The notes under the pieces were generated by a model. It worked only from the letters and a program-made list of their open reading frames with translations, was not told the DNA's origin and did no database searches. Below, one piece after another: positions 9,067-19,539 of a DNA stretch of 64,000 nucleotides (positions within the stretch are counted from its first letter, which is position 1; each line of letters starts with the position of its first letter). The translations under genes were made by a program, and so were the position numbers. Source of the stretch: Candidatus Hydrothermales bacterium (GTDB lineage Bacteria; Hydrothermota; Hydrothermia; Hydrothermales; JAJRUZ01); contig JBCNVI010000003.1 of NCBI GenBank assembly GCA_039630235.1, positions 1 to 64,000 on the forward strand. Direction: 5' to 3'.

Positions 9067-10253
9067 TGAAATTTAAGGTTTTCCCTGAAGATTTTTTTGT
9101 AGAGGAAGTCCTAAAGGAGGGAGTTTTAAAAGAAAAAGGCATATTTAAGCTTTATAAGGCTAAAAAAGTTTTTTTAGAAAGTTTTTATCTAAAAAAATTA
9201 ATCGAGAGAGCTTTTAATGTTAAAATTAGCTTGGCAGGTTTAAAGGATAAAAAATCAGTTAGCATCTTTTACTTTACTGCAAAGGGAAATTTACCAAACT
9301 TTATCAAGTTTAAGGATTTCTCAGCAGAACTTGTTGGTTTTTCAGATAAGGAGCTCTCTGGTAGTGACATAGAAAAGAATAATTTTAAGATAACTATGAG
9401 AGAAATAAATGAGGAAGAACTAGAAAGTTTAATAGAGGTAATTGAAGATTTAAAAGTGAACGGGTTTCCTAACTACTTTGATATTCAGAGATTGTCATAC
9501 GAGCCGGCAAGTCTCTTTTTTCCTTATATTTTAAAAAGAGATTATAAAGAGGCAATTAAAGTTCACCTTTTATCTCTTTCGCCAGAATCAAGAAAAAATT
9601 TAAGAAGATTTAAGAAAATTTTAAAAAGATCTTTTTATGAACCAGCAAAGCTAATTTATTTTGCACCATCAAAAAAAGAAAGAGAAATAATAAATAAATT
9701 AATAAAAGGAAAATACATAGAAATTTTAAAAAGTATTGAACCTGAAATTTTAAAAATTTACTTTGAAAAATTCTCTTCTTACCTCTGGAATAAATGTGCA
9801 AGTAAATTTCTTTCAAAAGGTAAAATAAGTGGTAAAGTTGGTTTTAAATTAAAAATAAAGAATGTCTATCTTTTTGTACCAGAAAAAATTAACGAAAGCG
9901 CAAAAAGGATTGTTGAAAGCTCCCTTTTTCCAGTTCTTGGTACAGATAAACTTGTTTCCCATCCCGAATTTGAAGAAATCTTAATAAAGGAATTAAGAAA
10001 AGAAAACATAGATTATCCACTAAATATTCCAGATTTTCTACGTAATTTCTCTTATAAAAGTTATCCGAGAAAATTATGGATATATCCACAAAACTTAAGT
10101 TATGACTATAAAGATAAAAATTTAATTCTAAATTTTTCACTTGATCCTGGTGCTTATGCCACTCTTTTTATAAAATTACTTATAAAAAAACTTAAACTAT
10201 GTATCCTCCGACGAAAGAATAAAAATGGCAATGATTGCAAGAATTATTCCTAA
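9066..10253 (+). CDS. truD: tRNA pseudouridine synthase TruD
   Basis: TruD forms pseudouridine at tRNA position 13. ATG 9066 overlaps the preceding TGA (TGATG), which favours this start over the GTG at 9063. The catalytic Asp is in AGLKDKKS (Asp61). NYFDIQRLSY replaces the usual NYFGxQRF. The C-terminal FSLDPGAYATLFIK matches the conserved TruD end. After that the frame continues about 20 lysine-rich residues over the 3' end of the opposing EamA gene (57-bp overlap). At 395 residues the length is normal. Confidence 0.92.
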   Translation: MKFKVFPEDFFVEEVLKEGVLKEKGIFKLYKAKKVFLESFYLKKLIERAFNVKISLAGLKDKKSVSIFYFTAKGNLPNFIKFKDFSAELVGFSDKELSGSDIEKNNFKITMREINEEELESLIEVIEDLKVNGFPNYFDIQRLSYEPASLFFPYILKRDYKEAIKVHLLSLSPESRKNLRRFKKILKRSFYEPAKLIYFAPSKKEREIINKLIKGKYIEILKSIEPEILKIYFEKFSSYLWNKCASKFLSKGKISGKVGFKLKIKNVYLFVPEKINESAKRIVESSLFPVLGTDKLVSHPEFEEILIKELRKENIDYPLNIPDFLRNFSYKSYPRKLWIYPQNLSYDYKDKNLILNFSLDPGAYATLFIKLLIKKLKLCILRRKNKNGNDCKNYS

Positions 10254-10613
10254 GGATTTCCTTAGTGTTAACTCTTCTTTTAAAAAAAATTTTGCAAGAA
10301 TAACGGTAAAGGCAGGATATAGTGAAGTGAGAGGAACAATTATTGAAGCCTTCCCTTTTGTAAGCGCTAAGTAGAAGGTTATTGTCCCTGTTGAGCCAGT
10401 AAAAAGCGCAAGAAATAAATATAAAATTCCCTCTATTTTTAAACTTATTTCATTCCTAAAAGCAAAGAAAAGACAAAGAGAGAAAAAAAGGGATATTATA
10501 GTAGAAAAAATATAATATTCATACCACTTAAAAAATTTCGTCGATATCTTTGAAAAAAAACCCCAAAGCCCCCAACCCAAAAGAGTAATAAAAGGCAAAA
10601 TTATATTACCCAT
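10197..10613 (-). CDS. EamA/DMT-family membrane protein, single-domain
   Basis: A 138-residue, highly hydrophobic protein with about five membrane segments. It has the EamA features WGLWGFFSK near the start, FTGSTGTITFYLALTKGKAS in the middle, and FFLKEELTLRKSLGIILAIIAIFIL at the end. Full DMT exporters have two such domains (10 helices), so this is a half-size form expected to dimerise. The substrate is unknown. It overlaps truD tail-to-tail by 57 bp. Confidence 0.85.
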   Translation of the reverse strand: MGNIILPFITLLGWGLWGFFSKISTKFFKWYEYYIFSTIISLFFSLCLFFAFRNEISLKIEGILYLFLALFTGSTGTITFYLALTKGKASIIVPLTSLYPAFTVILAKFFLKEELTLRKSLGIILAIIAIFILSSEDT

Positions 10614-10637
10614 AACAAATTTTACGCTATCTTATCT

Positions 10638-10658
10638 TATAATAACAAAAAGGAGGCT
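10638..10658 (+). promoter_or_regulatory. -10 box and Shine-Dalgarno for the alpha-oxoamine synthase gene
   Basis: TATAAT at 10638-10643 is followed by AAAAAGGAGG and then ATG at 10662. No good -35 hexamer is visible at 16-18 bp, so the promoter is provisional. The ribosome site is strong. Confidence 0.4.
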
Positions 10659-10661
10659 ATC

Positions 10662-11894
10662 ATGGGAACTGAAAGACTAAGAAACGCCTTAATGAGAGAA
10701 TATGAAAAACTTAAAGATGAAGGAAGGCTTAAGGGAAAAGAGTTTATTATCACTGATATAAAAAAGCCAGAAAACGGCAGGGGACCTAGGTATATCCTTA
10801 AAGGTTTTAAGGATAAAGAGTTCATCAGGATGAATTCTAACTCTTACCTCGGGATGTCCCTTCATGAAGAGATAATAAAAACTGATGAAGAATACGTAAG
10901 AAAATTTGGTGTAGGACCAGGAGCAGTAAGATTCATAAGCGGAACCTTCGAACCACATAGGTTACTTGAAAAAAAATTAGCAGAATTTCATAAAAGAGAA
11001 GACTGCATGATCTACAGCGCTGCCTACGTAACAGTAATCGGAGTACTCGCCGCTCTCATAACAAATGAAACAATTGTTCTAAGTGATGAGTTAAATCACA
11101 ACTGTATTATTAATGCTATAAGACTTTCAAGACCAAAAGAAAAATTTATCTATAAACATCTTGACATGGTAGACCTTGAAGAAAAAGTAAAAAATTCAAT
11201 CGGTAAAGCAAAAAGACTCATTATTGTCACAGATGGTGTATTTAGTATGAGAGGGGACTTTGCTCCCCTGAAAGAGATTGAAGAAATCTCTAATAAATAT
11301 GATAAGTATTTTGAAGAAAATATTATTGTAGTAGTGGACGATTCTCACGGTGTGGGAGCCTTTGGAGAAACAGGAAGGGGAACTGAAGAGTACACAGGTT
11401 CAAGATGCGACATACTAATTGGCACACTTGGTAAAGCTTTTGGAGTTAACGGTGGATATGTTGTTTCCGATGAAATCATAATAAATTATCTTAAGGAAAC
11501 AGCAATTACCTACGTTTATTCAAATCCCATTACACCAGCAGAAGCAGCTTGCTGTCTTAAAGTTCTTGAGTTTCTCGACAGTGAAGAGGGAAGAAATAGA
11601 CTAAAGTATCTAAGAGAAATAACGAGATATTTTAGAGAGGGAGTTATTAAACTAGGATATGAAACTATTATGAGTGACCATCCGATTGTGCCTCTTTTAA
11701 TTCGTGACACTTGGAAGACAAAAAAACTCGTTGATTACTTAGTAGAGCACGGCGTTTTAGTAACAGGTCTTACCTATCCTGTGGTTCCAAGAGGTGACGA
11801 GACAATAAGATTTCAAATAAACGCAGATCACACCTATTATGATATCGATTATGTCCTTGGTGTTCTAAGAAAGTTTAAGGAAGAAAATACTTAA
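10662..11894 (+). CDS. Alpha-oxoamine synthase family PLP enzyme (glycine C-acetyltransferase / Kbl-AONS-like)
   Basis: A 410-residue fold-type I PLP enzyme. Family motifs are NSNSYLGMS (58-66), GAVRFISGT (87-95), the cofactor-stacking His146 in ELNHNC, Asp226/His229 in VDDSHGVGAFG, and Schiff-base Lys258 in GTLGKAFGVNGGY. Members condense an amino acid with an acyl-CoA: Kbl (glycine/acetyl-CoA), BioF, HemA or Spt. No biotin, haem or threonine-degradation genes are nearby, so the exact acyl donor is open. An N-terminal extension of about 55 residues with a basic helix precedes the core. The start is set by a strong Shine-Dalgarno. Confidence 0.85.
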   Translation: MGTERLRNALMREYEKLKDEGRLKGKEFIITDIKKPENGRGPRYILKGFKDKEFIRMNSNSYLGMSLHEEIIKTDEEYVRKFGVGPGAVRFISGTFEPHRLLEKKLAEFHKREDCMIYSAAYVTVIGVLAALITNETIVLSDELNHNCIINAIRLSRPKEKFIYKHLDMVDLEEKVKNSIGKAKRLIIVTDGVFSMRGDFAPLKEIEEISNKYDKYFEENIIVVVDDSHGVGAFGETGRGTEEYTGSRCDILIGTLGKAFGVNGGYVVSDEIIINYLKETAITYVYSNPITPAEAACCLKVLEFLDSEEGRNRLKYLREITRYFREGVIKLGYETIMSDHPIVPLLIRDTWKTKKLVDYLVEHGVLVTGLTYPVVPRGDETIRFQINADHTYYDIDYVLGVLRKFKEENT

Positions 11895-11896
11895 AT

Positions 11897-12292
11897 ATGG
11901 AGTGGAGGGTTTGGCTCTTAGCTGAGCACAAATTAAAAGGTATACTTGTCTCCTTACTAGTCCTCCTTGTTTCATTTTTAATTTTTATTTCATTCGGTAA
12001 GTTTTTTTCGTTTCTATCACTTTTAATTCTTGTTTCCTCACTTAGTAACTTTTTCTTTCCCATTAAATATAAGATAGATAACGATAAAATAGTAGTTGAA
12101 AAACCTTTTTGGAGAAGAGAAATAAGTTTAAAAGAAATAAAGAGGGTAGAGAAAATAAAGGCTGGAATTTTTGTTTCCCCCTATAAAAAAAGCGGAATTT
12201 TAGATAATTTTAGAGGACTTATTATAATAACCAAGGAAAAAGATACTGTATATGGATTTATTGAAAAAGCTAGAACGTCTCACAATACCTGA
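11897..12292 (+). CDS. Small membrane protein with PH-like C-terminal half
   Basis: This 131-residue protein begins 2 nt after the preceding stop. Two membrane segments (about 17-35 and 38-55) are followed by a soluble beta-rich part: YKIDNDKIVVEKPFWRREISLKEIKRV reads like a bacterial PH-type domain. The pattern matches small uncharacterised membrane proteins. Its last 41 nt overlap the start of the PLP-binding gene, so translation is probably coupled. Confidence 0.55.
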   Translation: MEWRVWLLAEHKLKGILVSLLVLLVSFLIFISFGKFFSFLSLLILVSSLSNFFFPIKYKIDNDKIVVEKPFWRREISLKEIKRVEKIKAGIFVSPYKKSGILDNFRGLIIITKEKDTVYGFIEKARTSHNT

Positions 12293-12944
12293 GAGAATTG
12301 AAATTATAAAAGAAATTATTGAAAAAGAAGCTGAGTATCCTGATAAAGTTAAGATACTTGGGGCAACAAAGGGAATAGACCTTGAGAGAATAAAAGTTGC
12401 CTTTGAACATGGCATAAAACTCTTTGGAGAAAATAGAATCAAAGAGGCTGAGACAAAAATAAGTAGCTTCAGAGAACCAGAGTGGCACATGATCGGACAC
12501 TTACAGACAAATAAGGTTAAAAGAGCCTTAGAACTATTCGAAGTGATTGAAAGCGTAGATTCCTTTAGACTACTGGATGAGATTGATAAAAGAGCCGCAG
12601 TCTCTAAAAAGATAGTAAAAATCTTAATTGAAGTAAATACCTCCTGCGAACCAACAAAGTTTGGTTTTAAAAAAGAGGAACTCCTTGAAAATTTCCATAA
12701 ATTTTTTGAATATAAAAACGTATCTATAAAGGGTCTTTTTACAGTAGGCCCCTATCCGGTAAACGAAAAAGCTACAAGGAAAAGTTTTTCTGATCTAAGA
12801 GAGTTGAGAGATAAACTAAACAGCGAGTATAATGTAAACTTGGAGGAGCTATCAATGGGGATGAGTGAGGATTTTGTATTTGCCCTGAAAGAGGGAGCAA
12901 CAATAATAAGGCTTGGTAGAATTTTATTTGGAGAAAGGAATTAG
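12252..12944 (+). CDS. yggS: YggS/PLPBP family pyridoxal-phosphate homeostasis protein
   Basis: A 230-residue single-domain PLP-binding protein of the alanine-racemase-like barrel family. The PLP lysine is Lys40 in ILGATKG. Other conserved stretches are FGENRIKEAE, WHMIGHLQTNKVK, LIEVNTSCEPTKFG and LSMGMSEDF, ending in the phosphate-binding region and LGRILFGER. Members buffer PLP and affect amino-acid and cofactor balance. The divIVA gene directly follows, as in the classical division-gene neighbourhood of Gram-positive bacteria and cyanobacteria. Its 3' end contributes one strand of a possible tRNA-like fold. Confidence 0.93.
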   Translation: MDLLKKLERLTIPERIEIIKEIIEKEAEYPDKVKILGATKGIDLERIKVAFEHGIKLFGENRIKEAETKISSFREPEWHMIGHLQTNKVKRALELFEVIESVDSFRLLDEIDKRAAVSKKIVKILIEVNTSCEPTKFGFKKEELLENFHKFFEYKNVSIKGLFTVGPYPVNEKATRKSFSDLRELRDKLNSEYNVNLEELSMGMSEDFVFALKEGATIIRLGRILFGERN

Positions 12945-12964
12945 GGTTCAAATCCCAATTCTAC
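12916..12964 (+). other. tRNA-like fold: T-arm mimic with 8-bp acceptor-like stem between yggS and divIVA
   Basis: GGG-TTCAAAT-CCC (12944-12956) is a perfect T-loop sequence on a 3-bp stem. The next eight bases, AATTCTAC (12957-12964), are the exact reverse complement of GTAGAATT (12916-12923) at the end of yggS. Direct stacking of a T-stem on a terminal stem is the geometry recognised by RNase P and RNase Z. The 5' strand encodes the conserved Gly-Arg-Ile of yggS, so part of the pairing could be coincidental. Confidence 0.45.
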
Positions 12965-12974
12965 TGGAATTTGT

Positions 12975-13454
12975 ATGAAAATTGCACCAATTGAAATAAG
13001 AAACGCAGAGTTCCCTAGAACTTTAAGGGGTTATGATCCTGAAAAAGTAAGAGAGTTTTTAAGAACTGTAGCAGATCAGATGGAGGAACTTGTAAGAGAA
13101 AATTTAACTTTAAACGAAAGGATAAGAGATCTAGATAGTAAGGTTGAAGACTATAGGAGAATGGAAAATATTATGAAAGAAGCACTCCTTACGACCCAGA
13201 AAACTACAGAAGAGCTTAAAAGGAATGCACAAAAGGAAGCAGAACTTTTAATATCAAATGCTAAAATTGAATCAGAAAAGATCTTAGAAAACACAAGAAA
13301 AGAGCTGAAGAAGTTAAAGGAAGAAATTGAGTTTCTAAAATCAAAAAAAGAAGGGTTTCTTTGGGAACTAAAATCACTCCTTGACACTCAAATTGAATGG
13401 CTAAACGCTCAATTTAGACTACTTGAGGAACAAAAGAGAAAATCTGATCGATGA
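12975..13454 (+). CDS. divIVA: DivIVA domain protein
   Basis: At 159 residues this is a short DivIVA-type membrane-curvature/coiled-coil protein. The N-terminal signature PIEIRNAEFPRTLRGYDPEKVREFL (about residues 5-29) is diagnostic. From about 32 to 150 it is a nearly continuous charged coiled coil. DivIVA proteins mark cell poles and division sites and recruit partners. It follows yggS after 30 bp and overlaps the purine nucleoside phosphorylase start by 4 nt. No obvious Shine-Dalgarno precedes the ATG; the T-arm-like hairpin occupies the leader. Confidence 0.9.
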   Translation: MKIAPIEIRNAEFPRTLRGYDPEKVREFLRTVADQMEELVRENLTLNERIRDLDSKVEDYRRMENIMKEALLTTQKTTEELKRNAQKEAELLISNAKIESEKILENTRKELKKLKEEIEFLKSKKEGFLWELKSLLDTQIEWLNAQFRLLEEQKRKSDR

Positions 13455-14239
13455 AAAATATAGTTGAATTCCTGAAAGATAATGGTATTTCAAAAGCTGA
13501 AATCGGAATTTTGGCTGGTTCCGGCTGGTCTAAATTAGAAGACTTTATAAATCCTCAGAAACGATTAAAATACTCTGAAATTCGAGACTTTCCCATAAGT
13601 AAAGTAAAAGGTCATAAGGGAGAACTTATATATGGAACTATAGGTGGAAAAAGGGTGGTTTTATTTTCAGGAAGATTTCATTACTATGAGGGTTACAGCA
13701 TGGAAGAAGTTACCTTACCCGTGAAAATTCTAAAGGAGCTCGGTGGAAAAGTGCTTATAGTGACAAATGCTGCTGGTGGTTTAAATCCTTCCTTCGATGT
13801 TGGAGATTTAATGATAATAACTGATCATATAAATTTGTTTCCTGAAAACCCATTAAGGGGAAACCCTATATTCCCATCTATGCTTGAGGCCTATGACGGT
13901 AAGATAATAGAGGAGATTGAGAGTATAGCGAATAAAAAAAATATAAAAATAAAAAGGGGGGTATATGTAGGTTGGCAGGGGCCTTCGCTTGAAACAAAGG
14001 CAGAGTATAAGTTTTTAAGGATAATAGGGGCAGATGCCGTGGGACTTTCCACTGTTCCTGAAGTTATCATGGCTAGAGCCTTAGGCCTAAAAGTTATAGG
14101 TTTTTCAGCTATAACAAATATGGGCTTAGGCGAAAAGGCTAAAGACGTTACACACGATGAGGTTTTGAAAGTAGCAGAGGAGTGTGCTAAAATGGCTGGA
14201 GAAATTATAAAAACATGGATAGAGGAGCACTTTTCCTGA
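13451..14239 (+). CDS. punA: Purine nucleoside phosphorylase (trimeric, PNP-I class)
   Basis: A 262-residue protein that cleaves purine nucleosides with phosphate to base and ribose-1-phosphate for salvage. Motifs of the trimeric PNP/MTAP family are ILAGSGW, the phosphate-site GRFHYYEGY, TNAAGGLNP, WQGPSLET, and VGLSTVPEVIMARALG followed by SAITNMG. The Asn in the last motif favours hypoxanthine/guanine specificity over methylthioadenosine (family knowledge). The start overlaps the divIVA stop (ATGA). Confidence 0.93.
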   Translation: MKNIVEFLKDNGISKAEIGILAGSGWSKLEDFINPQKRLKYSEIRDFPISKVKGHKGELIYGTIGGKRVVLFSGRFHYYEGYSMEEVTLPVKILKELGGKVLIVTNAAGGLNPSFDVGDLMIITDHINLFPENPLRGNPIFPSMLEAYDGKIIEEIESIANKKNIKIKRGVYVGWQGPSLETKAEYKFLRIIGADAVGLSTVPEVIMARALGLKVIGFSAITNMGLGEKAKDVTHDEVLKVAEECAKMAGEIIKTWIEEHFS

Positions 14240-15081
14240 TTTCTCTTATTCTCTTTAGTTGCTCTAACCCAATAGAAAGGAGTAAAAGACTTCTAGAAAA
14301 GGGAAGATATAATGAGGCTGAAGGTATTCTTCTTTATTCTTTAAAAAAGGGAGAGAGTTCTCAAGAGATTTTTCTTTTGCTTGGCGAGATCTATGTTAAA
14401 AAAGGACATTATCTTTCGGCTATCAACTATTTTGAGAAAATTCTAGATAAGAAAAAATATAAAGATAGGTTAGTGAAGAATTTGAGAGAGATTTTTAACG
14501 AAACAAAAAGTAGGGGATCTGAAATTGCAAAAAGGGCAATTTCTTTAATTTTTTTAATATCTCCTGAAAGTTTAACTTTTGATGAAAAAAAATTTGTTGC
14601 TTACTTACTTATCGAAAAAGAGCAGTCCGAACTTTACACTTTTATTGAGAATCTCTTAAGTGAAAAATTTGATGATGAACTTTACTTAACTTACATAAAA
14701 TTTCTGTACGAAAAAGGAAAAAATAGTAGTATTTTTTACGTTTTTGATAAGTTTAAAAACAATGTCTTGAATTCAGAGCTTAGATTAAGTATCTTATTTT
14801 ATGTAGGAACAGCCTACTATAAAGAAGGTGAAAGATGTTTTGATCAAGGAAAAGTTGATTCTTCAAATTACTATTTGTCAAAATATATTGAAATGGGGGT
14901 TCCCGAAATCTATTTGCCTAAAGCCTATTTTCTAAGAGGAAAATTAAATTTAATAAAAGAGGACACCATGCTCGCCCTCTATGATCTTAGAAAGGTTATC
15001 GAAATTTTACCATTTAAAAACTCTGATATTGCTCAAGAAGCACGCGAACTAATTAAAGAACTGAAACTAAAGGGTTTTTAA
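14215..15081 (+). CDS. TPR-repeat lipoprotein
   Basis: A 288-residue protein with a lipoprotein signal: hydrophobic residues 6-15, then the lipobox LFSC (Cys16). The rest is helical with TPR-like units ([71 protein letters not shown]). It is probably a periplasmic outer-membrane-anchored scaffold. It starts 25 nt inside punA and ends one base before asnS, so it belongs to this operon. Its partner is unknown. Confidence 0.8.
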   Translation: MDRGALFLISLILFSCSNPIERSKRLLEKGRYNEAEGILLYSLKKGESSQEIFLLLGEIYVKKGHYLSAINYFEKILDKKKYKDRLVKNLREIFNETKSRGSEIAKRAISLIFLISPESLTFDEKKFVAYLLIEKEQSELYTFIENLLSEKFDDELYLTYIKFLYEKGKNSSIFYVFDKFKNNVLNSELRLSILFYVGTAYYKEGERCFDQGKVDSSNYYLSKYIEMGVPEIYLPKAYFLRGKLNLIKEDTMLALYDLRKVIEILPFKNSDIAQEARELIKELKLKGF

Positions 15082-15082
15082 C

Positions 15083-16375
15083 ATGGAATTTATAGACATA
15101 GCTAGTGCCGGTAAATATTTAGGTAAACTGGTAAGTATAAAGGGCTGGCTATATAACAAAAGATCTAAGGGGAAAATTCATTTTCTCATAATAAGGGATG
15201 GGACAGGCTTCATCCAGGGTATCGTTGAAAAAAACGAAGTTGAAGAGAGAGTATTCAGAATTTATGATGAACTAACACAAGAATCCTCAATTATTGTAAG
15301 TGGAATTATAAGGGAAGATGAGAGGTCTCCCTATCGCTACGAAATCTCTGTGAAAGATATAAAACTAGTTCAGAAATCTCATGACTATCCAATACAAAAA
15401 AAGGAACACAGCGTTGGATTTCTCTTACCACATAGACACCTATGGTTAAGATCAAAGAAACAATGGGCTATAATGAGAGTAAGGCATGAAATAATAAGAG
15501 CAATAAGAGATTTTTTTGATAACGAAGGTTTCGTGTTGATAGATGCCCCTATTTTAACGCCTTCTGCCTGTGAGGGAACTACAACCCTTTTTGAAACAGA
15601 CTATTTTGGAGAAAAGGCCTATCTTTCTCAATCAGGGCAACTTTATATGGAAGCAGCCTGTATGGCTCACAAAAAGGTCTATTGCTTTGGCCCTACCTTT
15701 AGAGCCGAAAAAAGCAAAACTAAGAGACACCTAATGGAGTTTTGGATGGTTGAACCTGAGATTGCCTATGCTGAACTTGATGATATAATTGAACTTTCTG
15801 AAAGATTTGTAACTTACATTGTCGCAAGAGTCTTAGACAAAAAAAGAGAGGAACTTAAACTGCTCGAGAGAGACACTACACTGCTTGAAAAGGTGTCTCC
15901 ACCTTTCCCAAAAATAACTTATACTGAGGCAGTTAATAAATTAAAAGAGAAATTTCCCAAATTTGAGTGGGGAGAGGATTTTGGAGCTCCCCATGAATAC
16001 TTCCTTTCGACACTTTATGAGAAACCACTTGTAATAACGAGATATCCTAAAAAAGTAAAGGCTTTCTATATGAAACCTGATCCACAAAATAGTGAAACAG
16101 TTTTATGTATGGATGTTTTGGCACCAGAAGGTTATGGCGAAATAATAGGAGGTAGTCAAAGAGAGGATGACTACGATGCCCTTTTAAAGAGAATGGAAGA
16201 GGAAAATATGCCAATTGAATACTATAGGTGGTATTTAGAACTAAGAAAATATGGTTCTGTTCCCCATTCTGGCTTTGGACTTGGTCTTGAAAGAACAGTT
16301 AGTTGGGTCTGTGGACTCGAGCATATAAGAGAAGCAATACCTTTTCCTCGTTTACTCGAAAAAATCTATCCTTGA
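15083..16375 (+). CDS. asnS: Asparaginyl-tRNA synthetase
   Basis: A 430-residue class IIb aminoacyl-tRNA synthetase. An OB-fold anticodon-binding domain (about 1-110) is followed by the catalytic core. Motif 2 is in [16 protein letters not shown], followed by EFWMVEPE. Motif 3 is [27 protein letters not shown]. These AsnRS features separate it from AspRS. Length matches the family. It is expected to charge tRNA-Asn with asparagine. Its stop overlaps a TTG that starts the downstream protease. Confidence 0.95.
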   Translation: MEFIDIASAGKYLGKLVSIKGWLYNKRSKGKIHFLIIRDGTGFIQGIVEKNEVEERVFRIYDELTQESSIIVSGIIREDERSPYRYEISVKDIKLVQKSHDYPIQKKEHSVGFLLPHRHLWLRSKKQWAIMRVRHEIIRAIRDFFDNEGFVLIDAPILTPSACEGTTTLFETDYFGEKAYLSQSGQLYMEAACMAHKKVYCFGPTFRAEKSKTKRHLMEFWMVEPEIAYAELDDIIELSERFVTYIVARVLDKKREELKLLERDTTLLEKVSPPFPKITYTEAVNKLKEKFPKFEWGEDFGAPHEYFLSTLYEKPLVITRYPKKVKAFYMKPDPQNSETVLCMDVLAPEGYGEIIGGSQREDDYDALLKRMEEENMPIEYYRWYLELRKYGSVPHSGFGLGLERTVSWVCGLEHIREAIPFPRLLEKIYP

Positions 16376-19300
16376 TACTTTTTTTAATAATTATTCAGGC
16401 TCTTATAAAACCAGGACACTTTGATAAAAAAATCCTTAATTTTCAAAGAAAAGTTGAAATTGTTGAAAGAAAATTTTTAAAGTTTTTCCCGTACTCTGCA
16501 GTAAAAGATAATTACATGCCTTTTAAAAATAAAAAAGTTGAGTTAGATTTAAAAAAGACCCAAGATACAGTTAAGTTCAATATTCTTGCGATCAGAGTTG
16601 GTTTTCAAAAAGAGGAGCCAGACGATCCCTATACAACTGGAAATGGTTGGTTTGATTTTTCTAAAAGGGGTAACCCTGACTCAGTGCCCTTTTTTTCTGA
16701 GCCTCCCCATGATAAAAAGTTTTTTGAAACTTACCTTGAATCACTTAAGGCATATCTATCTTCAGTTGGATACGGAAAAATTAAACTTGAAAAATTTGTA
16801 GTTAAACCAGATAAAAACGATTCTTTCTATATTTTACCTTATCCAATAAGATATTATGGTAATCCAATTTATTTTGAAGAGGGGCTCATCAGACTCTTTG
16901 TTGATGCTATGCATCTTGCAGATTTAGATGAAAGCATAAGTTTTATGGACATTGACAATAATGGGATTAAAGATTATAAAGAGGGAAAAAAAGATGTATA
17001 TATAATTTTTCACGCCGGTTCAACTTGGCAAAGTGACTTAGGGGATACTCCATATGATATAGCAACTGTAACTATACCGCAAGGTGCAATTTATTACTAT
17101 ACTAAAGAAAATTACATAATTCTTAATGGAGGTAGAGATACTGTTACCTCAGGAATAATTCTTCCAGAGCAACCTTCTCAGGATGGTTTAGAGGTAGAAC
17201 TTCAAGGGCTTCTCTTTCATGAGTTTTTCCATGATGGCTTCTATGCTACAGATTTATACGGTGTCAATGGATTATCCTCTGGAGTTGGTTCCTTTTGTAT
17301 TATGGGAACAGGAGGATGGAACGAGGCCCTTTCAAAAAATCTAAACGGTGAGTACCAATCAGTTTTTGGTGTTATCCCCTCTTTCCCTTCTGCATGGATG
17401 AGAATGTGGATTGATTACATTGTCCAAGTAATACCTCAGAGATTTTTTGTTCCAGAGGAGTGGTCTAAGATTCCTATTGTGCCGTTGTGGGGTTTTCCAA
17501 TTTATAGCGGCATGGTTGACACTTTTGTACCTAACTTAGAAAAAAGAAAATTTAAAATTTATGAGGCTACTGAAGTTTCCACTGATACGATTAACTTTTT
17601 ACCTGATTCAATCAGATTTCCAAAGATAATTTTTATACCTATTGATGACTATGAGTATTATCTTATAGAATACAGAAATGAGTTTTTATTTTCAGATAAT
17701 CAAATTAAGGGTTTTTTCAAAAATGGAACTTTAGTTTCTCCAAATGGGAATTGGGACTACCTTTTACCGGGTTCAGGGCTTCTTATTTGGCATATTGATG
17801 AAAAAACTATAATTGAGCATTATCATGAGGTAAACTCTTATCCGCCTTATAAGGGAGTTGACGTTGTAGAAGCGGATGGTGTTCAAGATTTTGATAAATG
17901 GACAGAGTCTCCTGAAACTTTCTACGGAAGTGAATTTGATTTATTTTTTAAAGGTTATAAAGATGAGTTTTCCTATAAAACTTTTCCGTCGTCAAAAGCA
18001 AAATCAGGTGGAAATACCTTTATTGAAGTAATTGAGATTGGTGAAAGAAGAAAACGTAAGGTTGAATTTAATTTAAAAAATAGTTTTTTAAAGCTACACA
18101 TAAGAAACTATTTGCCCCAGTATACAAGGCCCTTACATGGTTTTGTGGCAAGAAAGGGGAAGTTTATAGTTTCGTTAATAGGAGGCTTTTTGAATTTTGA
18201 TGGGGATACAGTGTATTTTACTGATGGCTTAAATAATTATTATTCCGCCTTTTTTATATTTGATACTTTCTCAAATCTTTTAAAAGAAATTTATTTAAAA
18301 CCTATAATTGAAAAGCCCTTTGCTCTCACAGATATCGACAATGATTCAGTTTATGATATACTTTATTTAAAAGATAGAAAGTTAAGTCGAATAAAACTTA
18401 ATCAAAGTTTTGACACTATAACTTATAAAAATTTACCTTTATTTTCCTCTGTTCCAGCAGTTTATGATGTAGATAAAGACAACATAAAGGAGATCTTTTT
18501 AGTGGGTGAGGATTATTTTTTATACTTATTAAGTGGAAAAAAGTTAGATAGTGTTATTAAAAGAGAGTATGCTGGTTCAAAGTCTTTATATGGTGTTTCA
18601 ATTTCAGAAAATCCAAATATTATTTACTTTACTGGGACTGAAGGGATTCTTAGAGTTTTTGATTATACTTTAAATAAAGTTGGTGAAGTTTTTAGTCCAC
18701 TTTATGATATAACGAGTTTGCCTTCAATAGTTGCTGATTACGACGGTGATGGTTTCAAAGAAATAATGGGTATTAGAGGGAAAGACATCATCTTTTATTT
18801 TGACTATTTAGAAAATGAATTTTATGAGAGAAAAGTAGAGGATGAAATTAAAAGCTTTCCTTGTATCTTTGATTCTGACGGTAACGGTCTCCCCGATTTT
18901 GTTTTTAAAACAGCAAATAATGTATATTCTTTTAACTACTTGCTTGCACTAAATAGTGGTTTTCCTCTAAAAGTTTTGAATACTCCAGAAAATTCAAATT
19001 ATAGTTCAATTTTGTCAACTGAGACCGATTTTATCTATTTAGAGAAAAATCGTTTAAATTCGTTAAAACAGAATGAAGAACTTAATATAGCTGTTTCAAG
19101 TTTTGGTCTTAAAGATATGGCTTTTGACGAAAATGGTGACTTATATCTTTTGTTAGGGACTGGTGAGATCAAAGTCTTAAGTTTTAACGTCACTCCCCTT
19201 TATTTTACTTACGGAGTGAATTTTGAAAGAAACTTCCTATTTGATAAAAGACTTGAGTATAAAAATTACGATAAAAAAGTTTATCTTATTATCTACCCCT

Positions 19301-19539
19301 CAGTAATAAAAAACAAAAGCGGATATATAAGAATTTTTGCGAAGGAGCGTGGTGAACTAAATTTGAGTTTTTACACTTTTTCAGGACATAAAATTAAAGA
19401 CTCAAAAATTTACATAAACGATACAAATATAGAAAGGGATATTCCTTACGATTTTTCCTTTTTAACTCCTGGCCCATATATCTTAAGATGGAATTTAGGG
19501 CAAAATAGCGGTATTTTTAAATTTTTTGTAGAAAAGTGA
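16372..19539 (+). CDS. Secreted M6-like metalloprotease with FG-GAP-like repeats and C-terminal sorting-like domain
   Basis: The frame is open from within asnS, but the natural start is TTG 16372, overlapping the asnS stop. It gives [13 protein letters not shown], a short signal peptide; this makes 1055 residues. The zinc site is His283-Glu284-x-x-His287 with Asp294 in [15 protein letters not shown], close to the M6 (immune inhibitor A) form. An acidic [13 protein letters not shown] loop precedes it. After about residue 560, DxDxD-type blades ([48 protein letters not shown]) form a propeller. The final 85 residues resemble a type IX sorting domain. It is probably an extracellular protease. 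It overlaps the GT2 gene by 4 nt. Confidence 0.85.
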   Translation: MILFLIIIQALIKPGHFDKKILNFQRKVEIVERKFLKFFPYSAVKDNYMPFKNKKVELDLKKTQDTVKFNILAIRVGFQKEEPDDPYTTGNGWFDFSKRGNPDSVPFFSEPPHDKKFFETYLESLKAYLSSVGYGKIKLEKFVVKPDKNDSFYILPYPIRYYGNPIYFEEGLIRLFVDAMHLADLDESISFMDIDNNGIKDYKEGKKDVYIIFHAGSTWQSDLGDTPYDIATVTIPQGAIYYYTKENYIILNGGRDTVTSGIILPEQPSQDGLEVELQGLLFHEFFHDGFYATDLYGVNGLSSGVGSFCIMGTGGWNEALSKNLNGEYQSVFGVIPSFPSAWMRMWIDYIVQVIPQRFFVPEEWSKIPIVPLWGFPIYSGMVDTFVPNLEKRKFKIYEATEVSTDTINFLPDSIRFPKIIFIPIDDYEYYLIEYRNEFLFSDNQIKGFFKNGTLVSPNGNWDYLLPGSGLLIWHIDEKTIIEHYHEVNSYPPYKGVDVVEADGVQDFDKWTESPETFYGSEFDLFFKGYKDEFSYKTFPSSKAKSGGNTFIEVIEIGERRKRKVEFNLKNSFLKLHIRNYLPQYTRPLHGFVARKGKFIVSLIGGFLNFDGDTVYFTDGLNNYYSAFFIFDTFSNLLKEIYLKPIIEKPFALTDIDNDSVYDILYLKDRKLSRIKLNQSFDTITYKNLPLFSSVPAVYDVDKDNIKEIFLVGEDYFLYLLSGKKLDSVIKREYAGSKSLYGVSISENPNIIYFTGTEGILRVFDYTLNKVGEVFSPLYDITSLPSIVADYDGDGFKEIMGIRGKDIIFYFDYLENEFYERKVEDEIKSFPCIFDSDGNGLPDFVFKTANNVYSFNYLLALNSGFPLKVLNTPENSNYSSILSTETDFIYLEKNRLNSLKQNEELNIAVSSFGLKDMAFDENGDLYLLLGTGEIKVLSFNVTPLYFTYGVNFERNFLFDKRLEYKNYDKKVYLIIYPSVIKNKSGYIRIFAKERGELNLSFYTFSGHKIKDSKIYINDTNIERDIPYDFSFLTPGPYILRWNLGQNSGIFKFFVEK

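Noticed and set aside
16303-16371. ATG start for the M6 protease inside asnS
   Set aside because: It would add 23 non-signal residues read from the asnS conserved motif 3 in another frame; TTG 16372 gives a proper signal peptide and stop-start overlap.
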